From Terrirubrum flagellatum (lineage in GTDB: Bacteria > Pseudomonadota > Alphaproteobacteria > Rhizobiales > Beijerinckiaceae), in assembly GCF_022059845.1 (NCBI RefSeq), contig NZ_CP091851.1, positions 2,356,001 to 2,420,000 on the forward strand: a stretch of DNA of 64,000 bases, read 5' to 3'. The notes beneath the pieces were generated by a model, which was given only the letters and a program-made list of their open reading frames with translations, was not told the DNA's origin and made no database searches. The position numbers were made by a program, and so were the translations under genes. Below, piece by piece: positions 52,825 through 62,959 of this stretch. Each line of letters begins with the position of its first letter. The first letter of the stretch is position 1.

Positions 52825-54201
52825 TTATCTCGTCAGCGCGCCGCCAAGTTTTTCCACGGCTGCGTCGAGGACGGGGTCGGCGCCATTGGCGTAAGCGAGC
52901 GGACGTTCGATCGCCTGATCCGGCGCGACGCCCGCGCCCTCGATGCGGCGGCCGTCGAATTCCAGCGTCGAGACCGCGACATAGAGTAGAAGATCGCCGG
53001 GCATCATCTCGACCGCGCCCGAGGTCACGGCGCCCGCGGTCGGCGTCCCCATGATGGGTCCGAAGCCGCCCTGCTTGTAGCCGAACGCGACCAACTCGCC
53101 GGCGCTGCGCGTGTGATGATCGGTGAGCATGATCGAGCGGCCGCGGAAGGTCTGCGCGCGCGGCGTCGCCGCATCCGGCCGGTTCGGCCGATCGCCCTCA
53201 CGGCCTGAAATGTCGAGCCGGCCCCAATAAGGCTTCTGGCCGCGATCGAGAATGTCGAGCATTTCACTCGCCGCCCCGACATATCCGCCGACCCGTCCGC
53301 GCATGTCGATGATGAGCGAGTCGAGCTGGGGTGAATTTCCGGAGCCGCCACCCCGCCGTCCGCGCGGTTGTTCGGCGCGCGAAGGATCAATTGCCGCAAG
53401 CGCATTCTGGAAATTTCTGGCGTCGCTGACCGACCAGAGCCTGACATAGCCGATGCGGCGGCCGTTGCGCTCGATCACGCGCGCGCCGGCGCGCGTCGCG
53501 GCGGCGAAAGCAGTTGACGGTTTGATCGGGATGACGTCGACCTGCATCGTTTGCGTCGGCCCGTCGCGCTCGCGCCTGATTTCAAGCGCGACGCCGCGTC
53601 CGATTTTGCCGCGAAACGCAGCGACCGGCGTATAGGGCTGGCCATCGACGGAAATGATCTCATCGCCGACCTTCAGACCCGCTTTGTCGGCTGGCGAACC
53701 TTCCATCACGCTGTCGACGAAATTTCTCTCGCCGACCTTCGCGGTGAAAATTCCGACGCCGGGATAATAGGGGCCAGCGCCCCAGAATTTGCGCGCAATG
53801 ACTTCGGTCGCACTGCCCCCGCCGACGATGTCGAGCAGAATGTAGTATTCGTAGTCGTCAGGCGTGTAGAGCGCGGTGTGCGACGTGTTGAGTTCGCGCA
53901 GCAAGCCATTGATGCGTTCGACCGCCTCGGCTGTCGTCGCAGCATTGAGAACGGAATCGCGGATTTCCGCGGCGCGCGTGCGCCATGGCAAGCGCTTCAA
54001 GGTCTCGACATCGACAAAGCGCCGATCGACCGTGTCGATGACGGCGTCGAACAGCTTGCCGAGTTCCGCCTTGTCCGCCGGCGCGGAGGACGCGCTCGCC
54101 TCAACCGTTTGCTCGGCGCGCGCCGTCGCAGGCAGGCCGCCGTCGGCGCAAAAGACAAAAGCCGCGAAAAGCAGCGATGCAACGGGCAGAGGTTGACGCA
54201 C
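52825..54201 (-). CDS. Secreted S41 family (C-terminal processing) peptidase with a PDZ domain
   Basis: The 458-residue protein has an N-terminal signal (MRQPLPVASLLFAAFVFCADG). Residues 40-125 are helical, a PDZ-like segment spans about 150-225 (ADKAGLKVGDEIISVDGQPY), and an S41 catalytic core follows, with S366 in HHTRSAGEL and GTPTAGAVTSG. It is likely periplasmic. A low-complexity insert RGRRGGGSGNS (281-291) interrupts the domain. The lysine partner of the serine is K376 in GYKQGG or a nearby residue. Confidence 0.87.
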   Translation of the reverse strand: MRQPLPVASLLFAAFVFCADGGLPATARAEQTVEASASSAPADKAELGKLFDAVIDTVDRRFVDVETLKRLPWRTRAAEIRDSVLNAATTAEAVERINGLLRELNTSHTALYTPDDYEYYILLDIVGGGSATEVIARKFWGAGPYYPGVGIFTAKVGERNFVDSVMEGSPADKAGLKVGDEIISVDGQPYTPVAAFRGKIGRGVALEIRRERDGPTQTMQVDVIPIKPSTAFAAATRAGARVIERNGRRIGYVRLWSVSDARNFQNALAAIDPSRAEQPRGRRGGGSGNSPQLDSLIIDMRGRVGGYVGAASEMLDILDRGQKPYWGRLDISGREGDRPNRPDAATPRAQTFRGRSIMLTDHHTRSAGELVAFGYKQGGFGPIMGTPTAGAVTSGAVEMMPGDLLLYVAVSTLEFDGRRIEGAGVAPDQAIERPLAYANGADPVLDAAVEKLGGALTR

Positions 54202-54215
54202 GAGGCGGCTCCTGG

Positions 54216-54326
54216 ATCATCCCGTATTTCGATTGATTCAATCAAAATGGGGGAACGTGATCGATTCCAAAAGTTCAGAGCATGGCTCTCGCGAAAAACC
54301 GGTTCCCACTTTTTCGCGCCATGCTC
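54216..54326. repeat. Intergenic repeat (copy 2), degenerate palindrome plus CGGTTCCC unit
   Basis: This copy of the element at 51902-52016 has the same order: an ATT-rich palindrome around GATTGATTCAATC (partly broken), GGGGGAACGTGATCGATTCC, and then the stem GAGCATGG...CCATGCTC with the AAAAACCGGTTCCCACTTTT core. It fills most of the 316-base gap between the divergent S41 protease and hydrolase genes; no other feature was seen in that gap. Confidence 0.82.
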
Positions 54327-54517
54327 TTGCGCGGCGCCATCGGCCGCAGCGAATTGCGGCCTGTAATTGTGGCGGCATCTTGGTCAACCGCACGTAAGCG
54401 TCGGCGTATCAGCGTGCTCCCGAACTCGTGAACGCGTGGCGCATCCGGCGCGGAGGTCGCGGTGTAACCGCCTGCGACCGCGCAGTTTCGACAGGCCCGC
54501 GCGGCAGGGAGATTGCG

Positions 54518-55420
54518 ATGCGAAGTGATATTTCCTTTTCGTCAGACGGCGCGACTTTGCGCGGCTGGCTGTTTCGACCTGAGCAAACGGGCAAGCGCCC
54601 GGCCATTGTGATGGCGCACGGTTTTTCCGCGACCAAGGAGATGGGTCTTGAGCCGTTCGCCGAATCCTTCTGCGCCGCGGGCTTCGTCGTCATCGTCTAT
54701 GACCACCGCAATCTCGGCGCGAGCGACGGCGCGCCGCGCGGCGAGATCGATCCCTGGGCGCAAATCCGCGGCTATCGTGACGCGATCACCTTTGCGCAGG
54801 CGCTGGATTGCGTCGATTCCGCGCGCATCGGCGTGTGGGGATCGAGCTATTCCGGCGGGCATGTCATTGTCGTCGCGGCGATCGACCGGCGCGTCGGATG
54901 CGTGGTCGCCAATGCGCCGATCATCAGCGGCTCGCTCAGCCTTGCCGAATTGATGCCGAAGGAGATCGGGCCGACGGTCCGGGCGCAATGCGACGCCGAT
55001 CGCCTCGCCCGTTTTCGCGGCGAGAAGCCGACGATGATCCCCGTGGTCGCAACGGCTCCCGGCGGCCTCTGCGCGCTGCCGACATCTGACAGCGCCGACT
55101 TCTTTCTCGATCTCGCCCGGCGCGCTCCCAACTGGCGCAACGAAGTCACGCTGCGGAGCGCCGAAATGATCGCGGAGTATGAGCCGGGCGACTATATCCA
55201 TCGCGTCGCGCCGACGCCGCTGATGATCACGGTCGCGACGCGCGACGCGCTGCTGCCGACGAAGCTGACGCTCGAAGCGTTCGATCGCGCCTCATCGCCG
55301 AAGAAATTGCTGAAATTTGAGTGCGGCCATTTCGACGCCTATCGCGAGCCTTTGCTTACGCCGAACTGCAAGGCGCAACGCGATTGGTTCCTTGAACATC
55401 TCGCTGCGGGCCACGCGTGA
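54518..55420 (+). CDS. Alpha/beta hydrolase (X-Pro dipeptidyl-peptidase/DLH-like)
   Basis: The 300-residue protein has an alpha/beta hydrolase core: VMAHGFSATKEMGL, nucleophile S110 in VWGSSYSGG and a final CGHFDAY that supplies the histidine. The late AMRAL segment fits the X-Pro-dipeptidyl peptidase/acetyl-esterase-like clan. The substrate is unknown. The start MRSDISFSSDG at 54518 follows CAGGGAGA; an upstream Arg-rich frame was dropped. It ends before a strong terminator. Confidence 0.84.
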   Translation: MRSDISFSSDGATLRGWLFRPEQTGKRPAIVMAHGFSATKEMGLEPFAESFCAAGFVVIVYDHRNLGASDGAPRGEIDPWAQIRGYRDAITFAQALDCVDSARIGVWGSSYSGGHVIVVAAIDRRVGCVVANAPIISGSLSLAELMPKEIGPTVRAQCDADRLARFRGEKPTMIPVVATAPGGLCALPTSDSADFFLDLARRAPNWRNEVTLRSAEMIAEYEPGDYIHRVAPTPLMITVATRDALLPTKLTLEAFDRASSPKKLLKFECGHFDAYREPLLTPNCKAQRDWFLEHLAAGHA

Positions 55421-55455
55421 TGTCCCGCGGTTTCGTCAGCGCGCCGCGCCATAGC

Positions 55456-55487
55456 AAAACGCCCGGGCGAGTCCCGGGCGTTTTTTA
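55456..55487. terminator. Rho-independent terminator between hydrolase and hppA
   Basis: AAAACGCCCGGG (55456-55467) pairs with CCCGGGCGTTTTTT (55473-55486). The stem has a 5-base loop, an A-run on the left and a T-run on the right, so it serves both convergent genes. Confidence 0.9.
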
Positions 55488-55505
55488 GTTTGATCCGCTT
55501 TCCGC

Positions 55506-57659
55506 TCAGAGATGCGCGAGCGCAGCAAGCAGCAAAAGCGCGATGATGTTGGTGATCTTGATCGCCGGATTGACCGCGGGACCCGCGGTGTCCTTGTAGG
55601 GGTCACCGACGGTGTCGCCGGTCACCGACGCCTTGTGCGCGTCAGAGCCCTTGAGATGCTTGACGCCGTCCTTGTCGACGAAGCCGTCCTCGAAGCTCTT
55701 CTTCGCGTTGTCCCAGGCGCCGCCGCCCGACGTCATCGAGATCGCGACGAAGAGCCCGGTGACGATCACGCCGAGCAGCATCGCGCCAACGGCCGAGAAG
55801 GCCTGGCTTTTGCCGGCGATCCAGTAGATCACGAAGTAGGTGACGATCGGCGCGAGCACCGGCAACAGCGACGGCACAACCATTTCCTTGATGGCCGCCT
55901 TCGTCAGGAGGTCGACCGCGCGCGCATAATCAGGGCGATCGGTTCCCGCCATGATGCCAGGCTTTTCGCGGAATTGCCGGCGCACCTCTTCGACCACCGA
56001 GCCCGCAGCCTTGCCGACGGCCGTCATGCTCATGCCGCCGAACAGGAACGGGATCAGACCGCCGAAGAGAAGGCCGACGACGACGTAGGGATTGGACAGC
56101 GAGAAATCGACGTTCACGCCCTTGAAGTATTGATAGGCCGTCGCGCCCGCCTTGTTCGCTTCCGTCGTGAAGAAATTCAGGTCGGAAGTATAGGCCGCGA
56201 ACAGCACCAACGCGCCAAGACCGGCGGAGCCGATCGCATAGCCCTTGGTGACGGCCTTCGTCGTGTTGCCAACCGCATCGAGCGCGTCGGTGGAGTGACG
56301 CACTTCCTTCGGCAGACCGGCCATTTCCGCGATGCCGCCAGCGTTGTCAGTCACCGGGCCGAAGGCGTCGAGAGCGACAACCACGCCGGCGAGCGCCAGC
56401 ATTGCGGTGGTCGCGATCGCGATGCCGAAGAGGCCGGCGAGATTGTAGCTGACGATGATGCCGGCCACGATCACGACCGTCGGCAACGCCGTCGCCTCAA
56501 GCGACACTGCAAGGCCCTGGATGACGTTCGTGCCATGGCCCGTCACCGACGCCTGCGCGATCGAGACGACCGGGCGCTTGCCCGTGCCGGTGTAATATTC
56601 GGTGATGACGACGATCAGCGCCGTCACCGCGAGGCCCGTCACCGCGCACCAGAACAACGACAAGGAGGTGAACGTGACGCCGGCCTTGGTCGTGAAGCTC
56701 GCGCCGAAGCCGCCGAGGATCCAGTAGTTCACGATCGCGACGGCGACGACCGACAGCACGCCGGCGCCGATGAAGCCTTTGTAGAGCGCGCCCATGATCG
56801 ATTGGTTCGCGCCAAGCTTCACGAAGAAGGTGCCGATGATCGACGTCACGATGCAGGCGCCGCCGATGGCGAGCGGATAGAGCATCATCGCGCCAAGCGT
56901 CGGCTGGCCCGCAAAGAAGATCGCCGCGAGAACCATGGTCGCGACCAGAGTCACGGCGTAGGTCTCGAAGAGATCAGCGGCCATGCCGGCGCAGTCGCCG
57001 ACATTGTCGCCGACGTTATCGGCGATCGTCGCCGGATTGCGCGGATCATCTTCGGGAATGCCGGCCTCGACCTTGCCGACAAGGTCCGCGCCGACATCGG
57101 CGCCCTTGGTGAAGATGCCGCCGCCGAGACGGGCGAAGATCGAGATCAGCGAGGCGCCAAAGCCAAGAGCCACGAGCGCGTCAATAACTTCGCGGCTGTC
57201 AGGCGCGAGGCCCATGGAGTTGGTCAGGATGGCGTAGTAGATCGTCACGCCGAGCAGCGCGAGACCCGCCACGAGAAGCCCGGTGACCGCGCCGGCCTTG
57301 AAGGCGACGTCGAGTCCCTCGCCCAAGGATTTCATAGCCGCCTGCGCCGTGCGGACGTTGGCGCGCACCGACACGTTCATGCCGATGAAGCCGGCGGCGC
57401 CCGAGAGCACCGCGCCGATCAGAAAGCCGATCGCGGTCTTTGCGCCGAGAAAATAGAAGATCACCACGAACAGGACGACGCCTACCGCGCCGATCGTCGT
57501 ATATTGCCGCTTGAGATAGGCCTGCGCGCCTTCCGCCACCGCGCCCGAGATCTCCTGCATGCGTTGCGAGCCGGCGTCGCGCTTCATCACGTCGCCATAG
57601 GCCCAGACGCCGTAGGCGATCGAAAGCGCGCCAAGTATGATGATCAAGACAAGAGACAT
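55506..57659 (-). CDS. hppA: K+-independent membrane-bound proton-pumping pyrophosphatase
   Basis: The 717-residue protein has about 16 membrane helices and the pyrophosphatase core [39 protein letters not shown]. The motif [10 protein letters not shown], with Lys in place of Ala, marks the K+-independent class. It hydrolyses pyrophosphate and pumps protons out across the inner membrane. The start [10 protein letters not shown] at 57659 fits the family; an ORF start at 57725 adds an unconserved stretch. A 722-codon antisense frame opposite it is a shadow. Confidence 0.96.
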   Translation of the reverse strand: MSLVLIIILGALSIAYGVWAYGDVMKRDAGSQRMQEISGAVAEGAQAYLKRQYTTIGAVGVVLFVVIFYFLGAKTAIGFLIGAVLSGAAGFIGMNVSVRANVRTAQAAMKSLGEGLDVAFKAGAVTGLLVAGLALLGVTIYYAILTNSMGLAPDSREVIDALVALGFGASLISIFARLGGGIFTKGADVGADLVGKVEAGIPEDDPRNPATIADNVGDNVGDCAGMAADLFETYAVTLVATMVLAAIFFAGQPTLGAMMLYPLAIGGACIVTSIIGTFFVKLGANQSIMGALYKGFIGAGVLSVVAVAIVNYWILGGFGASFTTKAGVTFTSLSLFWCAVTGLAVTALIVVITEYYTGTGKRPVVSIAQASVTGHGTNVIQGLAVSLEATALPTVVIVAGIIVSYNLAGLFGIAIATTAMLALAGVVVALDAFGPVTDNAGGIAEMAGLPKEVRHSTDALDAVGNTTKAVTKGYAIGSAGLGALVLFAAYTSDLNFFTTEANKAGATAYQYFKGVNVDFSLSNPYVVVGLLFGGLIPFLFGGMSMTAVGKAAGSVVEEVRRQFREKPGIMAGTDRPDYARAVDLLTKAAIKEMVVPSLLPVLAPIVTYFVIYWIAGKSQAFSAVGAMLLGVIVTGLFVAISMTSGGGAWDNAKKSFEDGFVDKDGVKHLKGSDAHKASVTGDTVGDPYKDTAGPAVNPAIKITNIIALLLLAALAHL

Positions 57660-57840
57660 GATGGTTTCCGGCATCCCTGATTGGCTGAAACGGCGTCCGG
57701 AGAACCCGGGCCGCAAAAGGCGCATTGTTATTTCTCGCCCGATCTTTCGCCGGGACGCGCCGTTCTCAACGACGTGCCGTTCTTAACAAATTGGATATGC
57801 GGCGCAACGCCGCCTTTCGACCATGATTGGCGTTGCGCGA

Positions 57841-59052
57841 TCAGGCCGCAGCAGCGGCCTTGGCGCGCACCACTCGTGAGATCAGGAGCGCGCCCGCCGC
57901 CACCGCCAGCGCCGGATACATGATCCAGTTGACGACCGCCCAGCCGCCGGCGTTGAGAATTTGTCCTGATGCGAAGGAAGCCAGCGCCACTGTTCCGAAT
58001 ACTGAGAAATCATTGACCGACTGGACGAGAGCGCGTTCGGACGGGCGATAGCAATCGGTCACTAGGGCGGTCGCGCCGATGAAGGCGAAGTTCCAGCCTA
58101 TTCCAAGCAGCGTCAGCGCGATCCAGAAATGCGCCAGCGAGGTCGGACCGGTCAGGGCGACCGCCGCGGAGGCCGCGAGCAGCAAAAGCCCGGCGGCCGT
58201 GACGCGCTCCTTGCCGTAGCGGTCGATGAACTTGCCCGTGAAGAAGCTCGGGCCGAACATGCCGAGCACATGCCACTGGATGCCCAGCCAGGCTTCGCCG
58301 GGCGTATAGCCGCAGGCGACGATGGCGAGCGGGGCGGCGGTCATGGCGAAGCTCATGAGGCCGTAGGAGATCAGGCCACAGACGATGGCTGCGATCAGTC
58401 GGGGCTGGCGGAAGATCTCGCCTGCGGGCCGCGCCGGGCCCGAACCCGCTGCGCTCGCCGTCGCTGGCTCGAGATCAGTGAGTCGCGTGAGGACCAATGC
58501 GCAGATCAGCGCCAGAATGATGTGGCCGACGAAGACGCCGGCGAAGGGGATCGGAGCCAGGAGATCGCGGGTCCAGATCGCCGTCTGAGGGCCAATCACG
58601 GCGGCGAATACGCCGCCCATCATCACCCAGGAAATCGCTCGCGCCTTGAAGGCCGGCGTCGCCGCATCCGCCGCCGCGAAGCGGTATTGCTGGATGGTCG
58701 CGACGTTGAACCCGATCAGGAAGGTCGACAGGCAGAACATTGCGAAAGAGCCGCGGATGATCGCCATGGCGGCCAGGGCGCCGCAAACGGCCCCGACCAG
58801 CATGCCCGCCACGGAAGCGGTGCGGCGGCCGGCACGACGCGCCAGGAAGGCGGCCGGCAATGTGAAGAGCGCCACGCCGAGCTGGGTGATCGAGACCGGC
58901 AGCGTCGAGAGCGCGTCGTTCTGGGCGAGATACTGGCCGACGAGTCCGCCGGACGCGATGACGATCGAATGCGTCGCGCCGCCAAGCGCCTGGGCCGTCG
59001 CGAAGATTCGTGCGTTGCGGCGGGCAAGCGCGTCAGTGGCGGGGATCGACAT
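57841..59052 (-). CDS. MFS transporter
   Basis: The 403-residue protein has 12 hydrophobic segments and an MFS-type loop (FLARRAGRRTASVAGMLVG). The family is large and the substrate cannot be read from the sequence. It lies between hppA and thiL on the same strand; its start is 10 bases from the thiL stop, so it may be read with the thiL-ribH group. Confidence 0.8.
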   Translation of the reverse strand: MSIPATDALARRNARIFATAQALGGATHSIVIASGGLVGQYLAQNDALSTLPVSITQLGVALFTLPAAFLARRAGRRTASVAGMLVGAVCGALAAMAIIRGSFAMFCLSTFLIGFNVATIQQYRFAAADAATPAFKARAISWVMMGGVFAAVIGPQTAIWTRDLLAPIPFAGVFVGHIILALICALVLTRLTDLEPATASAAGSGPARPAGEIFRQPRLIAAIVCGLISYGLMSFAMTAAPLAIVACGYTPGEAWLGIQWHVLGMFGPSFFTGKFIDRYGKERVTAAGLLLLAASAAVALTGPTSLAHFWIALTLLGIGWNFAFIGATALVTDCYRPSERALVQSVNDFSVFGTVALASFASGQILNAGGWAVVNWIMYPALAVAAGALLISRVVRAKAAAAA

Positions 59053-59062
59053 GAAGGGAAGC

Positions 59063-60070
59063 TCAGAAGTGGCTGTAGGAGCCCGACGACAGGAGACTGG
59101 CGAAAGCGGCGGGCTCCACCATGATCGACTCGCCGGGCTGGCCGACGCGTCCGATGACCGTTAGCGGCACGCCCGCCTGCTCGCCAAGCTTAGCCAGCGC
59201 AGGCCACGCTTGCACGGAGCACGCGGCGGCGATCTCGTAGTCGTCTCCGCCGGTCACAGCAGTGCGCTGCAAGGCGGGGTCCAGCGCGACGGCGGCCTGC
59301 CCCGCGGCCGAGAGCGGCGCGGCCGTCGCGTCGATGACCCCACCGACGCCGGAGGCCTCCAGCATCTTCGCGAAATCGCCGATGAAGCCGTCGGAGATAT
59401 CCATCGCGCCATGGGCGTGGTCGCGCAGGGCGCGGGCGAGAACATTGCGCGGGCGCGGATGGAGATAGGCGTCGAGGAGAAAGGCCCGGTGTTCGTCGCT
59501 GAGGCCAAGCAACTTCGTCGCGCCGCGCTGGTCCCCTTCGATCGCCCGTCGGAGCTTCAATCCGAGAGCCGCGTCGCCGATCGTGCCGCTGACGACGAGC
59601 AGATCGCCCGGCTGCGCGCCGGTGCGCCTGACCATGCACCCCTTCCCGACGGCGCCGAAGGCCGTGATCGACAGCGTGAGCGGCCCGTCGATCGCCATGG
59701 TGTCGCCGCCAAGGAGCGAACAGCCATAGGCGGCGGCGTCTTCGCCAAGCCCTTGCGCAAAGGGACGCATGAACGCATCGCGCGTCGAAGCGTCCCAGCT
59801 CGCGGGCAGCGCCAGCGTCAGAACGAAGCCGAGGGGATCGGCGCCCTTCGCCGCGAGATCGGAGAGATTGACGCGCAGCGCCTTTCTCGCGATCGACGCA
59901 GGCGCGTCATCGAGGAAATGCCGGCCCTGCGAGACGCCATCCGTCGTGACGACGAGTTCGCAGCCGGCAGGCGGCGCGATCAGCGCGGCGTCGTCCTTGA
60001 GTTTGAGACCGCCCTCGCCCGCGATCGGCGCGAAATAGCGTGAGATGAAATCATCTTCGGCGGAGGGCAT
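59063..60070 (-). CDS. thiL: Thiamine-monophosphate kinase
   Basis: The 335-residue kinase has FISRYFAPIAGEGGLKLKDDAALI, TTDGVSQGRHFLDD, GGDTMAIDGPLTLSITAFG and AMDISDGFIGDF, matching ThiL (AIRS-like fold). It makes thiamine diphosphate, the active cofactor, from thiamine phosphate. It follows nusB by 26 bases in the conserved ribDEH-nusB-thiL cluster. Confidence 0.95.
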   Translation of the reverse strand: MPSAEDDFISRYFAPIAGEGGLKLKDDAALIAPPAGCELVVTTDGVSQGRHFLDDAPASIARKALRVNLSDLAAKGADPLGFVLTLALPASWDASTRDAFMRPFAQGLGEDAAAYGCSLLGGDTMAIDGPLTLSITAFGAVGKGCMVRRTGAQPGDLLVVSGTIGDAALGLKLRRAIEGDQRGATKLLGLSDEHRAFLLDAYLHPRPRNVLARALRDHAHGAMDISDGFIGDFAKMLEASGVGGVIDATAAPLSAAGQAAVALDPALQRTAVTGGDDYEIAAACSVQAWPALAKLGEQAGVPLTVIGRVGQPGESIMVEPAAFASLLSSGSYSHF

Positions 60071-60096
60071 CTTTCGTCTCTCCGCCGTGCAAGCGC

Positions 60097-60564
60097 TCAG
60101 TTGGCGCGGCGCTGCAATTCGTCGGGACGCGCATCGCGCGCCAGCGCATCGAGCACGGCGTTGGTCAGGCCCGCCTCGTCCTGCTCATAAAAGGCGTGCG
60201 CGACATCGACATATTCGCTGATCACGGCGCGTGCGGGCACATCAAGCCGGAAATAAAGTTCGTAGGAGGCCGAGCGCAGGATCGCGCGCAGCACCATCTC
60301 GATGCGCTTGAGCGGCCAGCCCTTCTGCAGCGCGTCATCGATGCGCCGATCAAGCATCGTCTGCTCGCGCACGAAGCCGGTGACGAGATCGCGGAAGAAT
60401 GCATCGTCCGCGGTGCGCGCGGGCACTTCCTCGATCTCGCGGTTGAGCCAATGCGATTCAAATTCAGCGAGCGCTTCGTTGACGCCCTTGCCCGACATTT
60501 CGAGTTCGTAGAGCGCCTGCACCGCTCCGAGGCGGGCCGCCGATCGTTTCTCGACGCGCGACAT
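60097..60564 (-). CDS. nusB: Transcription antitermination factor NusB
   Basis: The 155-residue protein matches NusB (SAARLGAVQALYELEMSG..., WPLKRIEMVLRAILRSASYEL, RAVISEYVDVAHAF). It binds boxA RNA with S10 and prevents premature termination on rRNA operons. It abuts ribH with a 1-base overlap. Confidence 0.95.
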   Translation of the reverse strand: MSRVEKRSAARLGAVQALYELEMSGKGVNEALAEFESHWLNREIEEVPARTADDAFFRDLVTGFVREQTMLDRRIDDALQKGWPLKRIEMVLRAILRSASYELYFRLDVPARAVISEYVDVAHAFYEQDEAGLTNAVLDALARDARPDELQRRAN

Positions 60565-61061
60565 CAGCGCGCGCCTTTCGCGAGACGGCGCTTGATCGCC
60601 AGCACAGCGAGCGCGGCGTCGGCTGCGCCGCCGCCCTTGTTCTGCTCGGCCACGCGGGCGCGCGCCCAGGCCTGATCCTCGTTCTCGACGGTCAGGATTC
60701 CATTCCCCAGGGGCAAGGCGCGCGCGACCGACAAATCCATCAGCGCGCGCGAGCTTTCGCCCGACACGATCTCATAGTGTGTGGTCTCACCGCGGATGAC
60801 GCAGCCCAGAGCGACAACCGCTTCGATGGGATCGCCTGATTTTTCAGCGGCGTCGCAGGCGATCGCGATCATCGACGGAATTTCCAGCGCGCCGGGCACC
60901 GTCAGCAGATCGACGCGCGCCTTGGCCGCCTCAAGCGCGGCCTGCGCCCCCTTCAGCAGTTCGTCGGCCAGCTCGTCATAATAGCGCGCCTCGACGATCA
61001 GCACCCGCGCGCCGGCGACGAGTCCGAGATCGGTCGAGGCTGATTGACGCGCGCCCGCCAT
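60564..61061 (-). CDS. ribH: 6,7-dimethyl-8-ribityllumazine synthase
   Basis: The 165-residue enzyme has the lumazine synthase core: [49 protein letters not shown] and [14 protein letters not shown]. It condenses the pyrimidine and butanone phosphate to lumazine. An extra 10-15 residues at the N-terminus are unremarkable. Confidence 0.95.
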   Translation of the reverse strand: MAGARQSASTDLGLVAGARVLIVEARYYDELADELLKGAQAALEAAKARVDLLTVPGALEIPSMIAIACDAAEKSGDPIEAVVALGCVIRGETTHYEIVSGESSRALMDLSVARALPLGNGILTVENEDQAWARARVAEQNKGGGAADAALAVLAIKRRLAKGAR

Positions 61062-61144
61062 GATTGCTCCGCTGCCTGAAATTCAAGAATGCGGGCCCTG
61101 GTCGGAGGAGGCTTCGATGTCCTGGCCGGGCCCGAGAAGGCGCG

Positions 61145-61783
61145 TCAGTAACCGTTCGCCTTGGCCTCGGCAAGCCGCGCGGCGTAACGCGCCATCAGGT
61201 CGACCTCGACATGGACGCGGTCCCCCGTTCTGCGCTCACCCCAGGTCGTGACCGCAAGCGTATGCGGGATCAGCAGGACGGAAAACCAGTTGTCGACGAC
61301 TTCGTTGACCGTGAGAGAGGTCCCGTCGAGACAGACCGATCCCTTCTCCGCGATGAATCGCACCAGCTCGCGCGGCGGCCGGATAATGAATTTCGCCGTC
61401 GCGCCCCACGGCCCCGAACCGTCTGTGATGTCCTCGCGTTTGACGATCTCCGCGATCCCGTCGACATGGCCGGTGACGAGATGACCGCCGAGTTCATCGC
61501 CGACCTTCAGCGAACGTTCGAGATTGATCTTCGCGCCGATTTCCCAGTCGCGCGCCAGAGTGCGCGACAGAGTCTCGGCCGCGGCATGGGCCTCGAACCA
61601 ATGGGTGTTGCCGCTCATGCCGCGATCGACCGCAGTCAGGCAGATGCCGGCGCACGAAATCGAAGCGCCGAGCTCAATGCTCTCGGGGTCGTAAAGCGTC
61701 TCGATCCGGAATTTGCGCAGCGACGCGCGGTCGCCTTCCGCAATGGTGATCGTTCCAACGTCGCTGACCAGGCCGGTGAACAT
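61145..61783 (-). CDS. ribE: Riboflavin synthase
   Basis: The 212-residue enzyme shows two lumazine-binding repeats (MFTGLVSDVGTI and a second copy starting near GDELGGHLVTGHVDG) and a conserved NLERSLKVGDELGGH. It dismutates lumazine to riboflavin. It overlaps the ribD stop by one base and precedes ribH by 83 bases. Confidence 0.95.
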   Translation of the reverse strand: MFTGLVSDVGTITIAEGDRASLRKFRIETLYDPESIELGASISCAGICLTAVDRGMSGNTHWFEAHAAAETLSRTLARDWEIGAKINLERSLKVGDELGGHLVTGHVDGIAEIVKREDITDGSGPWGATAKFIIRPPRELVRFIAEKGSVCLDGTSLTVNEVVDNWFSVLLIPHTLAVTTWGERRTGDRVHVEVDLMARYAARLAEAKANGY

Positions 61784-62952
61784 CAGAAGGGCCTCTCATA
61801 GGTCTCGAACAGATCGTCGCCGAAAGTCTCGGTCGCGAGCTGCTTGAATATTTGGGCGTCAGCGATGCGCGCGCCAAGGCCAGGGCGGATCGCGACAACG
61901 CCATCGGAGTCCAGGCGTTTCGTCGAGGTCGACACCACCATGACGTCGACAAGATCCTTCAATGCGAGCTGTTCGCCCACGACAGGACCACCTTCGGAAA
62001 AAACGCGCGTGATCCCGCGCGTCGCCAGAAGCTTCAGCGCCTCTTCGAGATCGAGCGCGCCATCCGCGCCGCGGCCGACGCGCATGATCTCGGCGCCAGT
62101 CGCGCGCAGCGCCAGTTCGGCGTCCACAGGCGCCTCCTCGGCAGCGATGATCCAGACGGGAACGTCGCGCGCCGTGCGGCAGAGCCTGGAGTCGATCGGC
62201 GTGCGCAGACGACTGTCGAGCACGACGCGGACAGGGGATCGATTTTCCAGACCTTCCAGGCGCACCGTCAGCATGGGATCGTCGGCAAGCACCGTGCCGA
62301 CGCCGACCATGATCGCATCATGGCGCGCGCGCATGAGATGAACTTCGCGGCTGGCGGCCTCGCCACTGATCTGGATGCGCGCGCCGCCGGGGCCGGCGCA
62401 ATAATTGTCTGATGTGCGCGCGATCTTCAGCGTCACCATGGACCGGCCGCGGCGCACGCGCGAGAAATGGCCGCGATGGGCGCGCGCGGCTTCTTCGCGC
62501 AGCACGCCCGTCGTGACGCTGACGCCCATGCTGCGCAGAAGCGCAACGCCCAATCCGGCGATATGGATGTTCGGGTCCTCGATGGCGACGACCGCACGCT
62601 TGATACCTGCAAGAAAAGTGCGTTCCACGCACGGCGTCGCACCACGCACGGAACGATGGGCGCAAGGTTCGAGAGTCACATACATTGTCGCGCCGACCGC
62701 CGCGTATCCCGCGGCGTCGAGCGCAACCGGCTCGCCATGAGGCCGGCCTCCGGGCTGCGTAAATCCGGTCCCGACAATGCGAGGCCCCTCGGGCGTTTCG
62801 CGCACAATGACCGCGCCAACGCTCGGATTAGGCCAGGTCGTTCCAAGCCCTTGCTCACCAAGCGCCAGCGCCTCGCGCATATAATGCTCATCGAGCGCGC
62901 GCTGCTCCTCGCTCAAAACGCGCGACTGGCGATCCGGCGTCCAGACGCTCAT
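61783..62952 (-). CDS. ribD: Riboflavin biosynthesis deaminase/reductase RibD
   Basis: The 389-residue protein has an N-terminal deaminase domain (YMREALALGEQGLGTTWPNPSVGAVIV, with zinc ligands in HGEPVALDAAG and EPCAHRSVRGATPC) and a C-terminal reductase (RARHDAIMVGVGTVLADDPMLTVRL). It performs the second and third steps of riboflavin synthesis. It follows nrdR by 7 bases. Confidence 0.95.
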   Translation of the reverse strand: MSVWTPDRQSRVLSEEQRALDEHYMREALALGEQGLGTTWPNPSVGAVIVRETPEGPRIVGTGFTQPGGRPHGEPVALDAAGYAAVGATMYVTLEPCAHRSVRGATPCVERTFLAGIKRAVVAIEDPNIHIAGLGVALLRSMGVSVTTGVLREEAARAHRGHFSRVRRGRSMVTLKIARTSDNYCAGPGGARIQISGEAASREVHLMRARHDAIMVGVGTVLADDPMLTVRLEGLENRSPVRVVLDSRLRTPIDSRLCRTARDVPVWIIAAEEAPVDAELALRATGAEIMRVGRGADGALDLEEALKLLATRGITRVFSEGGPVVGEQLALKDLVDVMVVSTSTKRLDSDGVVAIRPGLGARIADAQIFKQLATETFGDDLFETYERPF

Positions 62953-62959
62953 GGCGACA

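Noticed and set aside
55512-57680. A 722-codon open frame antisense to hppA
   Set aside because: It is a codon-phase shadow: Arg/His/Asp-rich, no family resemblance, and the opposite strand encodes a complete H+-pyrophosphatase.
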